A stretch of 64,000 nucleotides of DNA from Roseibium salinum (GCF_026240905.1 NZ_JAPEVI010000003.1:4528501-4592500); one strand, 5' to 3'. Counted from the stretch's first letter, positions 43,805 through 52,663 are shown. The notes: a model not told the origin generated them from the letters alone. Translations and numbers: made by a program.

Positions 43805-44690
43805 AGGCGCCGGTGTTCGTTTCGCTGAAAAGCCAGTCTCGAACTGCCCGGATGCCGGGGTTGCCGGTGGCGGTTTTCGGGAAAACGAAATGATAGCCGA
43901 GCCCCTCCAGGGCGGGCCCGAAGGGTTGAACAAGCAGGCCGCGGCGCAGTTCGTCCTGCACAAGAACCGTGCTCAGCAGCGCGATCCCCTGTCCGGCGAT
44001 CGTGGCCTGGATGACGTGGCTCTCGTCCGTGAGCACAGTGCCGGCGCGGGTGTCGACGTCCCTCACGCCGGCGATCTTGCACCATTTCCGCCAGGACGGC
44101 GTGAACTCGTTCTGCAGGCGCCACTCCGAGTGCAGCAGCGTGTGGTGCTTCAGGTCCTCCGGCATCCGGATGTTGAGGCCCGGGCTGCAGATCGGGGCGA
44201 AGCTGTCATCGAACAGGGGTTCGGCGACCAGGCCGGCAAAGGGTGCGCCGCCATAGCGAATGGCGCAATCCGCCACGCCCCGCTGCAAGTCGACCACCGT
44301 TTCGCAAGGATGAATCCTCAAGGTGATGCCGGGGTTGGCCGCGGTGAAGCGGCCGATACGGGGCACGAGCCATCCGGCCGAGAAGGCCGTGGTCGACGTC
44401 ACCGTCACGGCGCGTTGCTGCGTCTTTCCCATCACGGCGGCGACGGCATCACTCATTGACGAAAATGCCTCACGGCACACCGGATAGAGCTGCAATCCGA
44501 TTTCCGTCAAAGCCACCTTGCGCGGCTGCCGTTCAAACAGCTTCCCGCCGAGCGTCTCTTCCAGAAGCCTGATCTGGTGACTGATCGCGGTCGGCGTGAC
44601 GCCGAGTTCGTCGGCGGCGCGTTTGAAACTCAGGTGGCGTGCCGCGGATTCGAACGCACGGAGGGAGGTGAGGGGAGGGAGTTGGAGCAT
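43803..44690 (-). CDS. LysR-family regulator (GcvA-like)
   Basis: The 295-residue protein has an N-terminal winged helix (LRAFESAARHLSFKRAADELGVTPTAISHQIRLLEETLG) typical of the GcvA subgroup, and a type-2 periplasmic-binding-like effector domain. The ATG at 44690 follows GGGAGG and replaces the frame start at 44771. It is divergent from the azoreductase gene and probably controls it. Confidence 0.9.
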   Translation of the reverse strand: MLQLPPLTSLRAFESAARHLSFKRAADELGVTPTAISHQIRLLEETLGGKLFERQPRKVALTEIGLQLYPVCREAFSSMSDAVAAVMGKTQQRAVTVTSTTAFSAGWLVPRIGRFTAANPGITLRIHPCETVVDLQRGVADCAIRYGGAPFAGLVAEPLFDDSFAPICSPGLNIRMPEDLKHHTLLHSEWRLQNEFTPSWRKWCKIAGVRDVDTRAGTVLTDESHVIQATIAGQGIALLSTVLVQDELRRGLLVQPFGPALEGLGYHFVFPKTATGNPGIRAVRDWLFSETNTGA

Positions 44691-44838
44691 GGATGAATTC
44701 TGGTCATCTGTCAGTTGAGGAATTCGATTTTGAATGGCTGCATAGGCGGCTCTAAATTTACCTAACGACAACGGCGCCGATTGTCGACAAATGAATATGA
44801 ATCATCTCAATTTACGACAGAAATGACGGAGACAATCT

Positions 44839-45522
44839 GTGGCAACCATCCTTCACATCGATTCCAGTGCCCGTTCCGGCGGGTCCGACGAGCATCGTTT
44901 CGGTTCCCACAGCCGTAGGCTGACGAGAACCTTCGTGGACAAGTGGAGATCCATCCGTCCGGATGATGAGATCATCTACCGGGATGTGGGGATCAATCCT
45001 CCCAAGCCGGTGACCGGGGAGTGGATCCACGCGGCTTTTACCAAGCCGGAGGAGCGCGAACCCTGGATGAACGCGGAGCTTGAAGAGAGCGACAGGCTGG
45101 TCGACGAACTGTTGAGAGCCGACGTCATTGTGGCGGGGGTGCCCATGTACAACTTCGGACCGCCCGCCCAGTTCAAGGCCTATATCGACAACATCGTCCG
45201 GGTCGGGCGAACCTTCGGCTTCGACCGCAATCGCCAGGGCGTTCCCTACTGGCCGATGGTGCCCGCCGGCAAGACGCTGGTCATCCTGTCCGCGCGCGGC
45301 GACTACGGTTACGGTCCCGGAGAACGTCTGGAAGACCAGAACCATGTCGAGCCGGGCGTCAGGACGCCCTTCGCCTATCTCGGCGTCACGGACGTTCATT
45401 CCGTCGCGATCGAGTATGACGAGTTCGCGGACGAACGCCTGCAGGCCTCGATCAGGTCGGCCGAGCGGGACGTTGAAGCCCTGGTGCAACACCTGGGAAG
45501 TGGGTTGTCGAAGGCAGCCTGA
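44839..45522 (+). CDS. FMN-dependent NADH:quinone/azo oxidoreductase (AzoR-like)
   Basis: The 227-residue flavodoxin-like protein has the N-terminal phosphate-binding stretch ILHIDSSARSGGSDEHRFGSHSR, longer than the usual SxxxxxS loop. It also carries VPMYNFGPPAQFKAYIDNIVRVGRTF and the GDYGYG region of FMN azoreductases. It starts at a GTG with GGAG nearby. It detoxifies quinones or azo compounds in the family. The divergent LysR gene is the likely regulator. Confidence 0.9.
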   Translation: MATILHIDSSARSGGSDEHRFGSHSRRLTRTFVDKWRSIRPDDEIIYRDVGINPPKPVTGEWIHAAFTKPEEREPWMNAELEESDRLVDELLRADVIVAGVPMYNFGPPAQFKAYIDNIVRVGRTFGFDRNRQGVPYWPMVPAGKTLVILSARGDYGYGPGERLEDQNHVEPGVRTPFAYLGVTDVHSVAIEYDEFADERLQASIRSAERDVEALVQHLGSGLSKAA

Positions 45523-45552
45523 GCACGCCGGCCGTCGCGGCGGCTGCGGTGC

Positions 45553-45575
45553 TGGTCCGCTGGCTCGGCGGACCA
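45553..45575 (+). terminator. Hairpin after azoreductase gene
   Basis: TGGTCCGC and GCGGACCA form a perfect 8-base stem with a 7-base loop about 30 bases after the stop. There is no U-run, so termination is uncertain. Confidence 0.4.
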
Positions 45576-45727
45576 TGCATCCGGCCGCATCGCTCCTGCC
45601 GCCTTCGGGGGCCCGCCGCAAGTGTTGCGCCGGCACTCGATGCAGGGAAATGGCGAAATTTCAGATACCCACGTTTCCGTCACAAAGTCCGGTTAATTCT
45701 CCGCGAAATATGCAGTAGGGTTTGCTT

Positions 45728-46051
45728 ATGATTCGTATTGTCAGACTGCTGGCATATCTTTCGGTTTTCATGCTTGTGCTGTCCGGCGGCATATATACAC
45801 ATGCCGACGATATGCATGTTCATGCCGCCGCGAGTTCCAAACCTGCGCAGGGTTCGCACGTGCATGCCGACGGCACTGCCGATACGGTCGACAAGGCGGA
45901 CCTTCACTGCGGCGCTTCGATCCTGTCCCTGGCGATGGAATGCCGTTTGCCTCTCCGCCGTAAGACGCTGGAAGTCTCGCCGGGCGAAGACGGCACGATA
46001 AGGCAGGCCGACGCCCCCTTCGAGTTGCCACCTCCCAAGACGACCTCTTGA
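45728..46051 (+). CDS. Small exported His/Cys protein A (CopL/DUF2946-like leader)
   Basis: The 107-residue protein has a signal/anchor helix (about 5-25), a histidine-rich mature start (THADDMHVHAAA, GSHVHADG), HCGAS with a cysteine, a second cysteine in AMECRLP, and a proline-rich end (LPPPKTTS). It resembles the small CopL/DUF2946-type metal-responsive proteins in design; sequence identity cannot be tested here. It begins the first block of the copper/redox cluster, 53 bases before the cytochrome c' gene. Confidence 0.6.
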   Translation: MIRIVRLLAYLSVFMLVLSGGIYTHADDMHVHAAASSKPAQGSHVHADGTADTVDKADLHCGASILSLAMECRLPLRRKTLEVSPGEDGTIRQADAPFELPPPKTTS

Positions 46052-46104
46052 GCTTCGCATGAGGCGGCATGCCGCCCTTCACCGAAATCAAGAGGATAAA
46101 CTGC

Positions 46105-46710
46105 ATGAAGAAAACAGCATTCATTGCCGGAATTGCGCTTGGCATTTCCGGTCTCTCGACCTTTGCGGTCGCCCATTCCGGTGCCACAGGTGTCGTGATG
46201 GAGCGCATGGAAAAGATGAAGATGATGGGGGACGTCGTCAAAAGCCTGTCGGCCATGATGCGCGGCGAAACCACCTATGACCCGGCGGCTGTCCGCAAGG
46301 GCGCCGCGGTTATTCGCTCTCATTCGGGAGATGCCCTGACCGACCTTTTTCCCGAAGGCAGCCTTCAGGAGGTCTCCGAGGCCAAACCGGCTATCTGGAG
46401 CGACTGGCAGACGTTTTCGAACCTGGCGGACCAACTGGGCACCTTCGCCGAAGGCCTGGAGGCGGCTGCGGACAATGGCCTGATGGCCGGCGGCACTCCC
46501 GGGGCCCCGGACGGCCAAGCCGATATGATGACCGGTTCCGGCACGATGATGGGCGGCGGCATGACGGGTAACGGCTCCATGATGATGGGCAACGCCCCGG
46601 CTGAAATGGATGTTGCCGATCTCGCCCAAATGCCTGCCGATGCCGTCTTCAACATGACGGTGCAGACCTGTTCGGCATGTCACACGAAGTTCCGGATCGA
46701 GAAGCAGTGA
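46105..46710 (+). CDS. Cytochrome c' (class II) with Met-rich insertion
   Basis: The 201-residue exported protein has a signal peptide (about 1-23), a four-helix-bundle pattern and a C-terminal haem site C189-S-A-C192-H193, which are class II cytochrome c features. Between about residues 131 and 162 a Gly/Met-rich loop carries eight methionines in 21 residues, absent from ordinary cytochromes c' and typical of Cu(I)-binding segments. The ATG at 46105 follows AGAGGA. It is followed after 4 bases by a dihaem cytochrome gene. Confidence 0.88.
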   Translation: MKKTAFIAGIALGISGLSTFAVAHSGATGVVMERMEKMKMMGDVVKSLSAMMRGETTYDPAAVRKGAAVIRSHSGDALTDLFPEGSLQEVSEAKPAIWSDWQTFSNLADQLGTFAEGLEAAADNGLMAGGTPGAPDGQADMMTGSGTMMGGGMTGNGSMMMGNAPAEMDVADLAQMPADAVFNMTVQTCSACHTKFRIEKQ

Positions 46711-46714
46711 CGGC

Positions 46715-47605
46715 ATGAAAAAACTGTTGCTGTTCCTTTGTCTCGCCGTTGTTGTCGCATCGGCGAGCGGCGCGGCTGTGATGTACCAGCCGATCGATCT
46801 TGAAACGGACATGCCGTCGCTGACCGGTGATCCGGGCCGCGGCGCGTATCTGGCCCGTATGGCTGGATGCATCGGTTGCCACACCAATGGAGAGCAAGGC
46901 GGCGCGCCCCTGGCGGGCGGTCTTGCGCTCGATACCGGATTTGGCACCTTTTATTCGCCAAATCTGACGACCGATCCGGAAAAGGGCATAGGCGACTGGT
47001 CGCTCGACGACTTTGCCAGGGCCGTGCGCCATGGCATCTCCCCGGACGGCAAGCCGTACTATCCGGCCTTTCCCTATCCGTTCTACGCAAAGCTGTCCGA
47101 CCAGGACATCGCCGACCTCTGGGCCGCATTCCAGACGGTGCCGCCGGCCGGAGAACCGTCGGTGGACCATGACCTCAGCTTTCCGTTCGGGATCCGGGAA
47201 GGGCTGAAACTCTGGCGGGCGGCCTATCTCGAGGAAACGCCGTTTGTTCCCGATCCCGAAAAATCGGAGAAATGGAACCGCGGCAAGTTCATTGTGGAAG
47301 GTCCCGCCCATTGCGGCGCGTGCCACACGCCGCGCAATGCCCTGGGAGCCCGGCAGGTGCAATTCGCGTTTCACGGGGCCGAGGGTCTGCCCGACGGCGG
47401 CAAGTCACCACCGATCACCAGCGAAACCCTGAAGCAAAACGGCTGGACCATCGCGTCGCTGAAATACGCACTGCAGACCGGCATCACGCCGGATGGCGAC
47501 GTTTTCGGCGGGACGATGGGGGAAGTGGTGCGTGACGGCACCGCGTTTCTGTCAGACGAAGACCGGGAAGCCGTTGCGACGTTCCTGCTGGAGAATGGCG
47601 GATAA
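46715..47605 (+). CDS. Dihaem c-type cytochrome
   Basis: The 296-residue protein has a signal peptide (about 1-20) and two haem sites, C52-I-G-C55-H56 and C200-G-A-C203-H204. Sequences such as TFYSPNLTTDPEKGIGDWS and FPYPFYAKLSDQDIADLWA belong to the cytochrome subunits of periplasmic alcohol/gluconate-type dehydrogenases and related electron carriers. No dehydrogenase is nearby, so it may serve the cytochrome c' and copper functions. A strong terminator follows. Confidence 0.88.
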   Translation: MKKLLLFLCLAVVVASASGAAVMYQPIDLETDMPSLTGDPGRGAYLARMAGCIGCHTNGEQGGAPLAGGLALDTGFGTFYSPNLTTDPEKGIGDWSLDDFARAVRHGISPDGKPYYPAFPYPFYAKLSDQDIADLWAAFQTVPPAGEPSVDHDLSFPFGIREGLKLWRAAYLEETPFVPDPEKSEKWNRGKFIVEGPAHCGACHTPRNALGARQVQFAFHGAEGLPDGGKSPPITSETLKQNGWTIASLKYALQTGITPDGDVFGGTMGEVVRDGTAFLSDEDREAVATFLLENGG

Positions 47606-47635
47606 CGCCGAGACCGCCGGAGGCCGAATGACGGC

Positions 47636-47668
47636 AACCGGCGCCGCAAGTTCTGTGGCGCCGGTTTT
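47636..47668 (+). terminator. Rho-independent terminator after dihaem cytochrome gene
   Basis: AACCGGCGCC and GGCGCCGGTT form a perfect 10-base stem with an 11-base loop and end in TTTT. It divides the copper/redox cluster into at least two transcripts. Confidence 0.85.
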
Positions 47669-47774
47669 GCTTCGGGAGCGGGGCGCTGCCGAGGGAAGAA
47701 ACCGGTTGGACGATCACGTGCCTGTGTAGTTTCCGGTATGGATTTGCCAAAGATTGTAAGGTACTGAAGCTTTC

Positions 47775-48128
47775 ATGCGCAGCCTGTTCATCGCATTTCT
47801 GATTGTCCTGTTTGCAGGGGTCCAAACGGCCGCTGCGTTCAGCAATGCGCATAAAGACACCACCGTGAGCGAGCAGGCGATGTCGGTTGGCCAGGGCGCG
47901 CCAGATATGGTGGACGCCGCCTTTTCGCATCATGCCAAATGCTGCGAGAAGTCCGGCAAGGCGGGTTCGATTGCAAAAACATTCTCCTGTAGCGCCGACT
48001 GTCTTTCCTATTATGTCGACAGCGTCGCCCATCAGGTCCTGGTCGGGACAACGCTCGAAACGCTGCCGCTGCACGTTCGTACCTCTGTGAAAACGGCCCC
48101 GCACGTTCGCCCTCCAAAACACGTCTGA
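47775..48128 (+). CDS. Small exported His/Cys protein B (CopL/DUF2946-like leader)
   Basis: The 117-residue protein has a signal peptide (about 1-21), then SHHAKCCEKSGKAG and FSCSADCLSYY with four cysteines in two groups, and a basic proline-containing end (RPPKHV). The design is the same as that of protein A (45728) and protein C (50425). It is the first gene after the terminator at 47668 and precedes DUF2933 and DUF411 genes. Metal sensing or binding is inferred. Confidence 0.62.
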   Translation: MRSLFIAFLIVLFAGVQTAAAFSNAHKDTTVSEQAMSVGQGAPDMVDAAFSHHAKCCEKSGKAGSIAKTFSCSADCLSYYVDSVAHQVLVGTTLETLPLHVRTSVKTAPHVRPPKHV

Positions 48129-48260
48129 TCCGCCTCGCCGGAACTTCGCCTCGAAGGCTCCGGTTCGATCAGTGATTTGGACAGGATGAACGGTGTTATC
48201 CAGCAATTGCCGCCTGGCGGTTCCAGGATCGTTCATCTCGAAACGGAAGGTGAACGCTCA

Positions 48261-48566
48261 ATGAGCCTCCATGAAAGTACAACTCCTATCCGGGCTTCGG
48301 TACCGGACATCCAGCCGGACCGGACCACCGGTCCGGCAATTCGAAAACCGGTAACCGGGCACAATCTGTTCATGATGGCCTGCTGCGCCCTCATGGTGGT
48401 CGGCACGGGCATCCTGATCGCCAGCGCGCCGGCTGGACAATCCCTTGCCGATACGCTTCTGCTGGCCGTTCCGATGCTCGGCTGCGTCGGCCTGCATTTC
48501 GTCATGCACCGCTTCATGGGCAAGTCGTGCCACTCCCATACAAAACAGGATCAGAAAAATGACTAA
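48261..48566 (+). CDS. DUF2933-like small membrane protein
   Basis: The 101-residue protein has a polar N-terminus, two membrane helices (about 38-58 and 62-83) and a C-terminal metal-like tail (HRFMGKSCHSHTKQD). DUF2933 proteins with this tail are common next to copper genes. The ATG at 48261 is used; the open frame to 48177 has no ribosome site. The 3' end overlaps the DUF411 start by 8 bases. Confidence 0.7.
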   Translation: MSLHESTTPIRASVPDIQPDRTTGPAIRKPVTGHNLFMMACCALMVVGTGILIASAPAGQSLADTLLLAVPMLGCVGLHFVMHRFMGKSCHSHTKQDQKND

Positions 48567-49023
48567 CCGGACTATGGCGCTGATCGCGCTTGGCGGCTTT
48601 CTGTCGCTGTCATCGGCCACGTTTGCCGAAGAGGACAAGACCGTCACCGTCTACAAGTCGCCCTTGTGCGGCTGTTGCGAAGTGTGGACCCAAGCCGTCG
48701 AAGCGGCCGGATACAAGGTCGTTGTCGAAGACATGGAAGACCTTTCGGCCATCAAGACACAGGCCGGTGTCCCCGACGACATGCAGGCCTGCCATACGGC
48801 GGTGATCGGCGATGACCGGAAATACATCATCGAGGGCCATGTGCCGCTGGAGGCCATCGACAAGATGATGTCCGAACGTCCGGACATTCACGGCATTGCC
48901 GTTCCTGGAATGCCGATGGGCTCCCTGGGCATGGGAGAGGATCCGGATGCCGAATATACGGTCTATGCCCTCGGCTCAAAGCCGGGCGACACTCCCCAGC
49001 CGTACATGACGAAGGGTCAATAA
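48559..49023 (+). CDS. DUF411 metal-binding protein
   Basis: The 154-residue protein has a signal peptide (about 1-22) and the DUF411 motif VYKSPLCGCCEVW with C37, C39 and C40, plus a further cysteine in MQACHTAV and the GHVPLEAI region. The family is a periplasmic thioredoxin-like protein found with copper-resistance genes. It overlaps the DUF2933 gene and is followed after 7 bases by an L,D-transpeptidase gene. Confidence 0.9.
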   Translation: MTNRTMALIALGGFLSLSSATFAEEDKTVTVYKSPLCGCCEVWTQAVEAAGYKVVVEDMEDLSAIKTQAGVPDDMQACHTAVIGDDRKYIIEGHVPLEAIDKMMSERPDIHGIAVPGMPMGSLGMGEDPDAEYTVYALGSKPGDTPQPYMTKGQ

Positions 49024-49030
49024 CCGTTCG

Positions 49031-49699
49031 ATGACTGACTTTACAAGAAGAACCTTTCTTGCCGGGACGGCGAGCCTTGCGGGGCTCGCCGTCAGCGGTT
49101 GCGTTACCGGCAACACAGCCCCCGAGCCGCTTCCGCCTTCTCAGGATCCGGCCTATCTCGCCATGTACCGGGCGATGCCGGAAGAGCGCTTTCCGCTTCC
49201 GGCGATCAACCTGAAAAAGGTGCCGCCGCGGTTTTATCGCCAGCAGGTGGACTATCCGACACCCGAACCGGTCGGCACGCTGGTGGTCGATACCCCGAAC
49301 TACTACCTCTACCTCGTTCAGGAGAACGGCAGGGCCATGCGCTACGGCGTCGGGCTCGGACGTGCCGGCTTCGAGTGGTCGGGCCGGGCACGGATCGCCC
49401 GCAAGGCTGCGTGGCCCAAATGGACCCCGCCGGACGAAATGATCGAGCGTCAGCCCGAACTCGAAAAGTGGAGCTGGCGGAACGGCGGAATGCCGCCGGG
49501 GCTGGACAACCCGCTCGGGGCCAGGGCGCTCTATATCTTCCAGGGAAGCAAGGACACCCTCTACCGGGTCCACGGCACCGGCGAATACTGGACGATCGGC
49601 AGCGCCGTCTCCAGTGGCTGCGTGCGGCTGATGAACCAGGACATCATCGATTTATACGGACGGGTGCCTGCCGGCTCGCCGATTGTCGTCCTGTCATGA
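49031..49699 (+). CDS. L,D-transpeptidase (YkuD), Tat lipoprotein
   Basis: The 222-residue protein has a Tat-type N-terminus (TRRTFLAGTAS) and a lipobox-like SGC at about residue 24. Its catalytic YkuD motif HGTGEYWTIGSAVSSGCVRL contains the active cysteine and histidine. It makes 3-3 crosslinks in peptidoglycan or attaches proteins to it. Its place inside a copper cluster is consistent with copper inhibition of L,D-transpeptidases, but that link is inference. It overlaps the following cytochrome gene by 4 bases. Confidence 0.92.
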   Translation: MTDFTRRTFLAGTASLAGLAVSGCVTGNTAPEPLPPSQDPAYLAMYRAMPEERFPLPAINLKKVPPRFYRQQVDYPTPEPVGTLVVDTPNYYLYLVQENGRAMRYGVGLGRAGFEWSGRARIARKAAWPKWTPPDEMIERQPELEKWSWRNGGMPPGLDNPLGARALYIFQGSKDTLYRVHGTGEYWTIGSAVSSGCVRLMNQDIIDLYGRVPAGSPIVVLS

Positions 49700-50196
49700 C
49701 CAGGGCGCGCAAGACCGGACTGCTGACTGCCGGTGCGCTTGTGGTCGTGGCCGCTGGCCTGGGTTTCTATGTTGCCGACAGGAACATAGTCCCGGACCAG
49801 CCTATCGGCATGGTTCTTCGCCCGGACGATGCGGAACTCGTCAGGCAGGGGGCGGCGGTCTACGCTCAAAACTGCGCCTCGTGCCACGGTGCCGACCTGC
49901 AGGGCGAACCGGATTGGCAGTCGGCCAATCCGGATGGCACCCTGCCGGCACCGCCTCACGATGAAACCGGCCACACCTGGCACCATCCGGATGAACTGCT
50001 CTTCCGGATCACCAAGTTCGGTACGGCCAGGGCTGTGGGCCTCCAAGACTTCAAGTCCAACATGCCTGCCTTCGAGGGCACACTATCGGATGACGACATC
50101 GCCGCCGCCCTTTCCTGGATCAAGGCCCAGTGGCCGGACGAGATCCGTGAGCGGCACGATATGATGAACGCCCGGGCACGGAACAAGGGGCAGTGA
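49696..50196 (+). CDS. Monohaem c-type cytochrome, membrane-anchored
   Basis: The 166-residue protein has an N-terminal signal/anchor helix (about 7-26) and one haem site CASCH in AAVYAQNCASCHGADLQGEPDWQ. The sequence NMPAFEGTLSDDDIAAALSWIKAQWP provides the axial methionine region of class I cytochromes. The ATG at 49696 overlaps the transpeptidase stop. A longer frame from 49099 is a shadow of the transpeptidase gene. Similar cytochromes accompany copper oxidases. Confidence 0.88.
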   Translation: MTRARKTGLLTAGALVVVAAGLGFYVADRNIVPDQPIGMVLRPDDAELVRQGAAVYAQNCASCHGADLQGEPDWQSANPDGTLPAPPHDETGHTWHHPDELLFRITKFGTARAVGLQDFKSNMPAFEGTLSDDDIAAALSWIKAQWPDEIRERHDMMNARARNKGQ

Positions 50197-50348
50197 GCGA
50201 GACGGGGCCGCCGGCACGAGGCGGTTTCGATCCGGCAGCAACGGCTGACAAAGCTGATGGTAAAAGATCGCGAGAGCGAATGCCGAGTTCCAGGGGGCCG
50301 ATGGGCCTGATATTCGCCACAGTGTTCGGCTGATCATAGCGCTCAGTA

Positions 50349-50377
50349 TTGACAAAATTTCTGGCGATCACACATAC
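50349..50377 (+). promoter_or_regulatory. Possible promoter before third small His/Cys protein
   Basis: TTGACA at 50349-50354 is followed 17 bases later by ACATAC. The -10 box is poor. It is the only promoter-like pair in the 228-base gap that divides the cytochrome gene from the last block of the cluster. Confidence 0.35.
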
Positions 50378-50424
50378 GTCACTTGCCGGCAACGGCGCGC
50401 ATAGGCACAGAAATCCGTTGCTTC

Positions 50425-50814
50425 TTGAAAGGTTGCCCCCTGCGTAATCTGCTCCAGGTTATTTTTGCCGCGGTTTTTCTGCTCGGAAGCGTTCTGCCGG
50501 GAACGACGGCGCTCGCGCATACCCTCGTTCTGGCGGAAAACACATCCGTGGAAACCGGTGAAATGTCGGCGCATCCGGCGCATCATATGGAATTCGAAGC
50601 GGGAGCCGCGGCACCCGATTGCCAGCGCAACGCAAACAAGTCACTCGCGCATGCGGCGGTGGACAATTGTTGTCCACCCTCGTGTTTCGCCGACCTGGCG
50701 ATGCTTCATCAGCCCGACGTTCGCGGGTGGAATGTTTCCCCTTTCTACAGCATGGCTGCAGACGCTCTGTTGAGCGCGGCGACCGTTCGCCTCGAGCATC
50801 CACCCGAACATTGA
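50425..50814 (+). CDS. Small exported His/Cys protein C (CopL/DUF2946-like leader)
   Basis: The protein (about 124-143 residues) has a signal helix (NLLQVIFAAVFLLGSVLPG), then ETGEMSAHPAHHMEF, a CQRNANKS segment, VDNCCPPSCFADL with three cysteines, and the end RLEHPPEH. It shares its design with proteins A and B. The start is unclear: the frame opens at a TTG (50383), another TTG is at 50425, and a CTG at 50440 has GAAAGG seven bases before it. It leads the lipoprotein-TolC-oxidase-CusF block. Confidence 0.6.
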   Translation: MKGCPLRNLLQVIFAAVFLLGSVLPGTTALAHTLVLAENTSVETGEMSAHPAHHMEFEAGAAAPDCQRNANKSLAHAAVDNCCPPSCFADLAMLHQPDVRGWNVSPFYSMAADALLSAATVRLEHPPEH

Positions 50815-50899
50815 TCTGACCCCGGCTGCCTTGCAGCGCATCACCGCATATCGCACAGGCATGCGATGTGTTCGAGCATGTTCAGATCAGTGAGATTCA

Positions 50900-51133
50900 A
50901 TGAAAATCCGGCTTCTTGCGGCCCTTGCACCCCTGGTGCTTGGCGCTTGCACCTCGGCGACTCCCTTGCCGACGCTCGGGCTTGCGCCCGCGCCTGACGA
51001 CCCGTCCGTTGCGGTACGCGCGCTTCATCCTGCCCCGGTAACGGATGGCTACAAAGCGAGGCTTGCGGTCGATCCCCAGTCATGGCGGCAACTGAATGAC
51101 GACCGCGCACCAGCAAACGGAGGCGGCTCATGA
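50900..51133 (+). CDS. Small lipoprotein, unknown function
   Basis: The 77-residue protein has a lipoprotein signal (LAALAPLVLGAC, Cys about 17) and a short proline-rich mature part ending WRQLNDDRAPANGGGS. I do not recognise a family. Its stop overlaps the start of the TolC-like gene by 4 bases, so it is probably made with that outer-membrane factor. Confidence 0.7.
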   Translation: MKIRLLAALAPLVLGACTSATPLPTLGLAPAPDDPSVAVRALHPAPVTDGYKARLAVDPQSWRQLNDDRAPANGGGS

Positions 51134-52650
51134 GGAAACTTCGCGCTATCGGCGTTGTTCTGACCACGGCCGTGCTGCTGGCCGGTTGTGTGTCGCAGGA
51201 ACAGATCGCCGCCTATTCCGATCAGTATCCGGGCTTTCAGACGGTCGCGAGCGGCACCGCAGCGGCGTCGGGCCAAAAGGAAACGGTGTGGATACAGAAC
51301 GCCGAACAAGCACGGCAGACGGCCGACCGCGTGCAGTCCCTCGTGCACAAGAAGGTCATCAGTGCCGATACAGCGGTTCAGGTGGCGCTTCTGAACAATC
51401 GCGGCCTGCAGGCCTCCTATGCGGGGCTGGGACTGAGCGCGGCGGAAGCCTGGCAGCAGACAATGCTGGAAAACCCGGTCGTGTCGGTCGGCCTTCTCGG
51501 TCTTGCTCACCCGGAAGTGGGGGCCTTGCGGGCCGTGGAAAGCATAATCGTCGCCAATATCCTGTCCCTGATGACGCAGAAACGGCGGGTCGATATTGCC
51601 GATACACGGTTCCGTCAGGCCCAGGCAACGGCGATCGAAGACACGCTGGCGCTGGCCGCGCAGACGCGCCGTGCCTGGATCGATGCCGTGTCGGCCTTCG
51701 AGACCGTCGCCTATCTCAACCAGGCCCAGGCAGCTGCCGATGCCGCGTCCGAGCTTGCACAGAAACTCGGGGAAACCGGGGCTCTGCCGAAGGCCGGGCA
51801 GGCGCGCGAGCATGCGTTCTTTGCCGAACTCACCGGTCAGAAGGCAGAAGCGCGGCTGCAAGCGCGCCTGGCCAAGGAAAGGCTCACGCGGCTGATGGGC
51901 CTGTGGGGCCAGGATGTGGATTATTTCGTCCCCGACAGTCTTCCCCCGCTTCCCGGAGCGCTTCGCAACTTGCCTGGAATCGAGACGGATGCCCTGCGCA
52001 GCCGGATCGACCTGCAGGTCGCCCGGCTGGAACTGGAGGCAGTCGCAAGACAGTACCGGCTGACCGAGGCGACCCGCTACGTGTCCGACCTGGAACTGAC
52101 TGTCGGGATCGAGGCGGAACGGGAAATCGAGACCGAATACGAGCTGGACGGCTCGGAACTGCATGAAGAGAAATCGGAAAAGACCATCGCCACGCCGCAG
52201 ATCGAGCTGGAATTCGCCATTCCGATTTTCGACAGCGGCAGGGCCAGGATGCGAAAGGGCGAATTCGCCTACCTGCAGGCGGCTAACCGGCTGGCGGAAA
52301 AGGCGGTCAACATCCGCTCCGAGGCCCGTTCGGCCTATACCGCATACAGGTCGACCCACGAAATCGCCCGCCATTACCGCGACGCCGTGTTGCCGCTGCG
52401 CAAGGCGATCGAGGAGGAATCCCTCCTGACCTACAACGGCATGATCACCAGCACATTCGACCTGCTCGCCGATACCAGGGCGAGGATCAACACGCTGCTG
52501 ATGGCGGCAAACGCCAGGAAGAACTTCTGGGTCGCGGAAGCGGACCTGGCAGCGGCCATCCATGGCGGCGGCGCACGGAACAGCGCCAGTCCCGGCGGGC
52601 CGGCAATGATGGCCGACGCGGGCGGGGAGGCCACTGATGACTTCTTTTGA
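51130..52650 (+). CDS. TolC-family outer-membrane efflux lipoprotein
   Basis: The 506-residue protein has a lipobox (VLLAGC, Cys about 20) and the long helical repeats of outer-membrane factors (AVQVALLNNRGLQASYAGLG, LEFAIPIFDSGRARMRKGEFAYLQAANRLAEKAV). The C-terminal half includes the family's LLTYNGMITSTFDLLADTRARI. It should form the outer-membrane channel of a tripartite pump, but no RND or membrane-fusion gene is in the window. It overlaps both the lipoprotein gene and the oxidase region. Confidence 0.9.
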   Translation: MRKLRAIGVVLTTAVLLAGCVSQEQIAAYSDQYPGFQTVASGTAAASGQKETVWIQNAEQARQTADRVQSLVHKKVISADTAVQVALLNNRGLQASYAGLGLSAAEAWQQTMLENPVVSVGLLGLAHPEVGALRAVESIIVANILSLMTQKRRVDIADTRFRQAQATAIEDTLALAAQTRRAWIDAVSAFETVAYLNQAQAAADAASELAQKLGETGALPKAGQAREHAFFAELTGQKAEARLQARLAKERLTRLMGLWGQDVDYFVPDSLPPLPGALRNLPGIETDALRSRIDLQVARLELEAVARQYRLTEATRYVSDLELTVGIEAEREIETEYELDGSELHEEKSEKTIATPQIELEFAIPIFDSGRARMRKGEFAYLQAANRLAEKAVNIRSEARSAYTAYRSTHEIARHYRDAVLPLRKAIEEESLLTYNGMITSTFDLLADTRARINTLLMAANARKNFWVAEADLAAAIHGGGARNSASPGGPAMMADAGGEATDDFF

Positions 52651-52663
52651 AGGAAACCGACCG

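Noticed and set aside
49099..50196. 365-residue frame joining transpeptidase region and cytochrome
   Set aside because: The first 199 residues are the wrong frame of the L,D-transpeptidase. The cytochrome starts at 49696.
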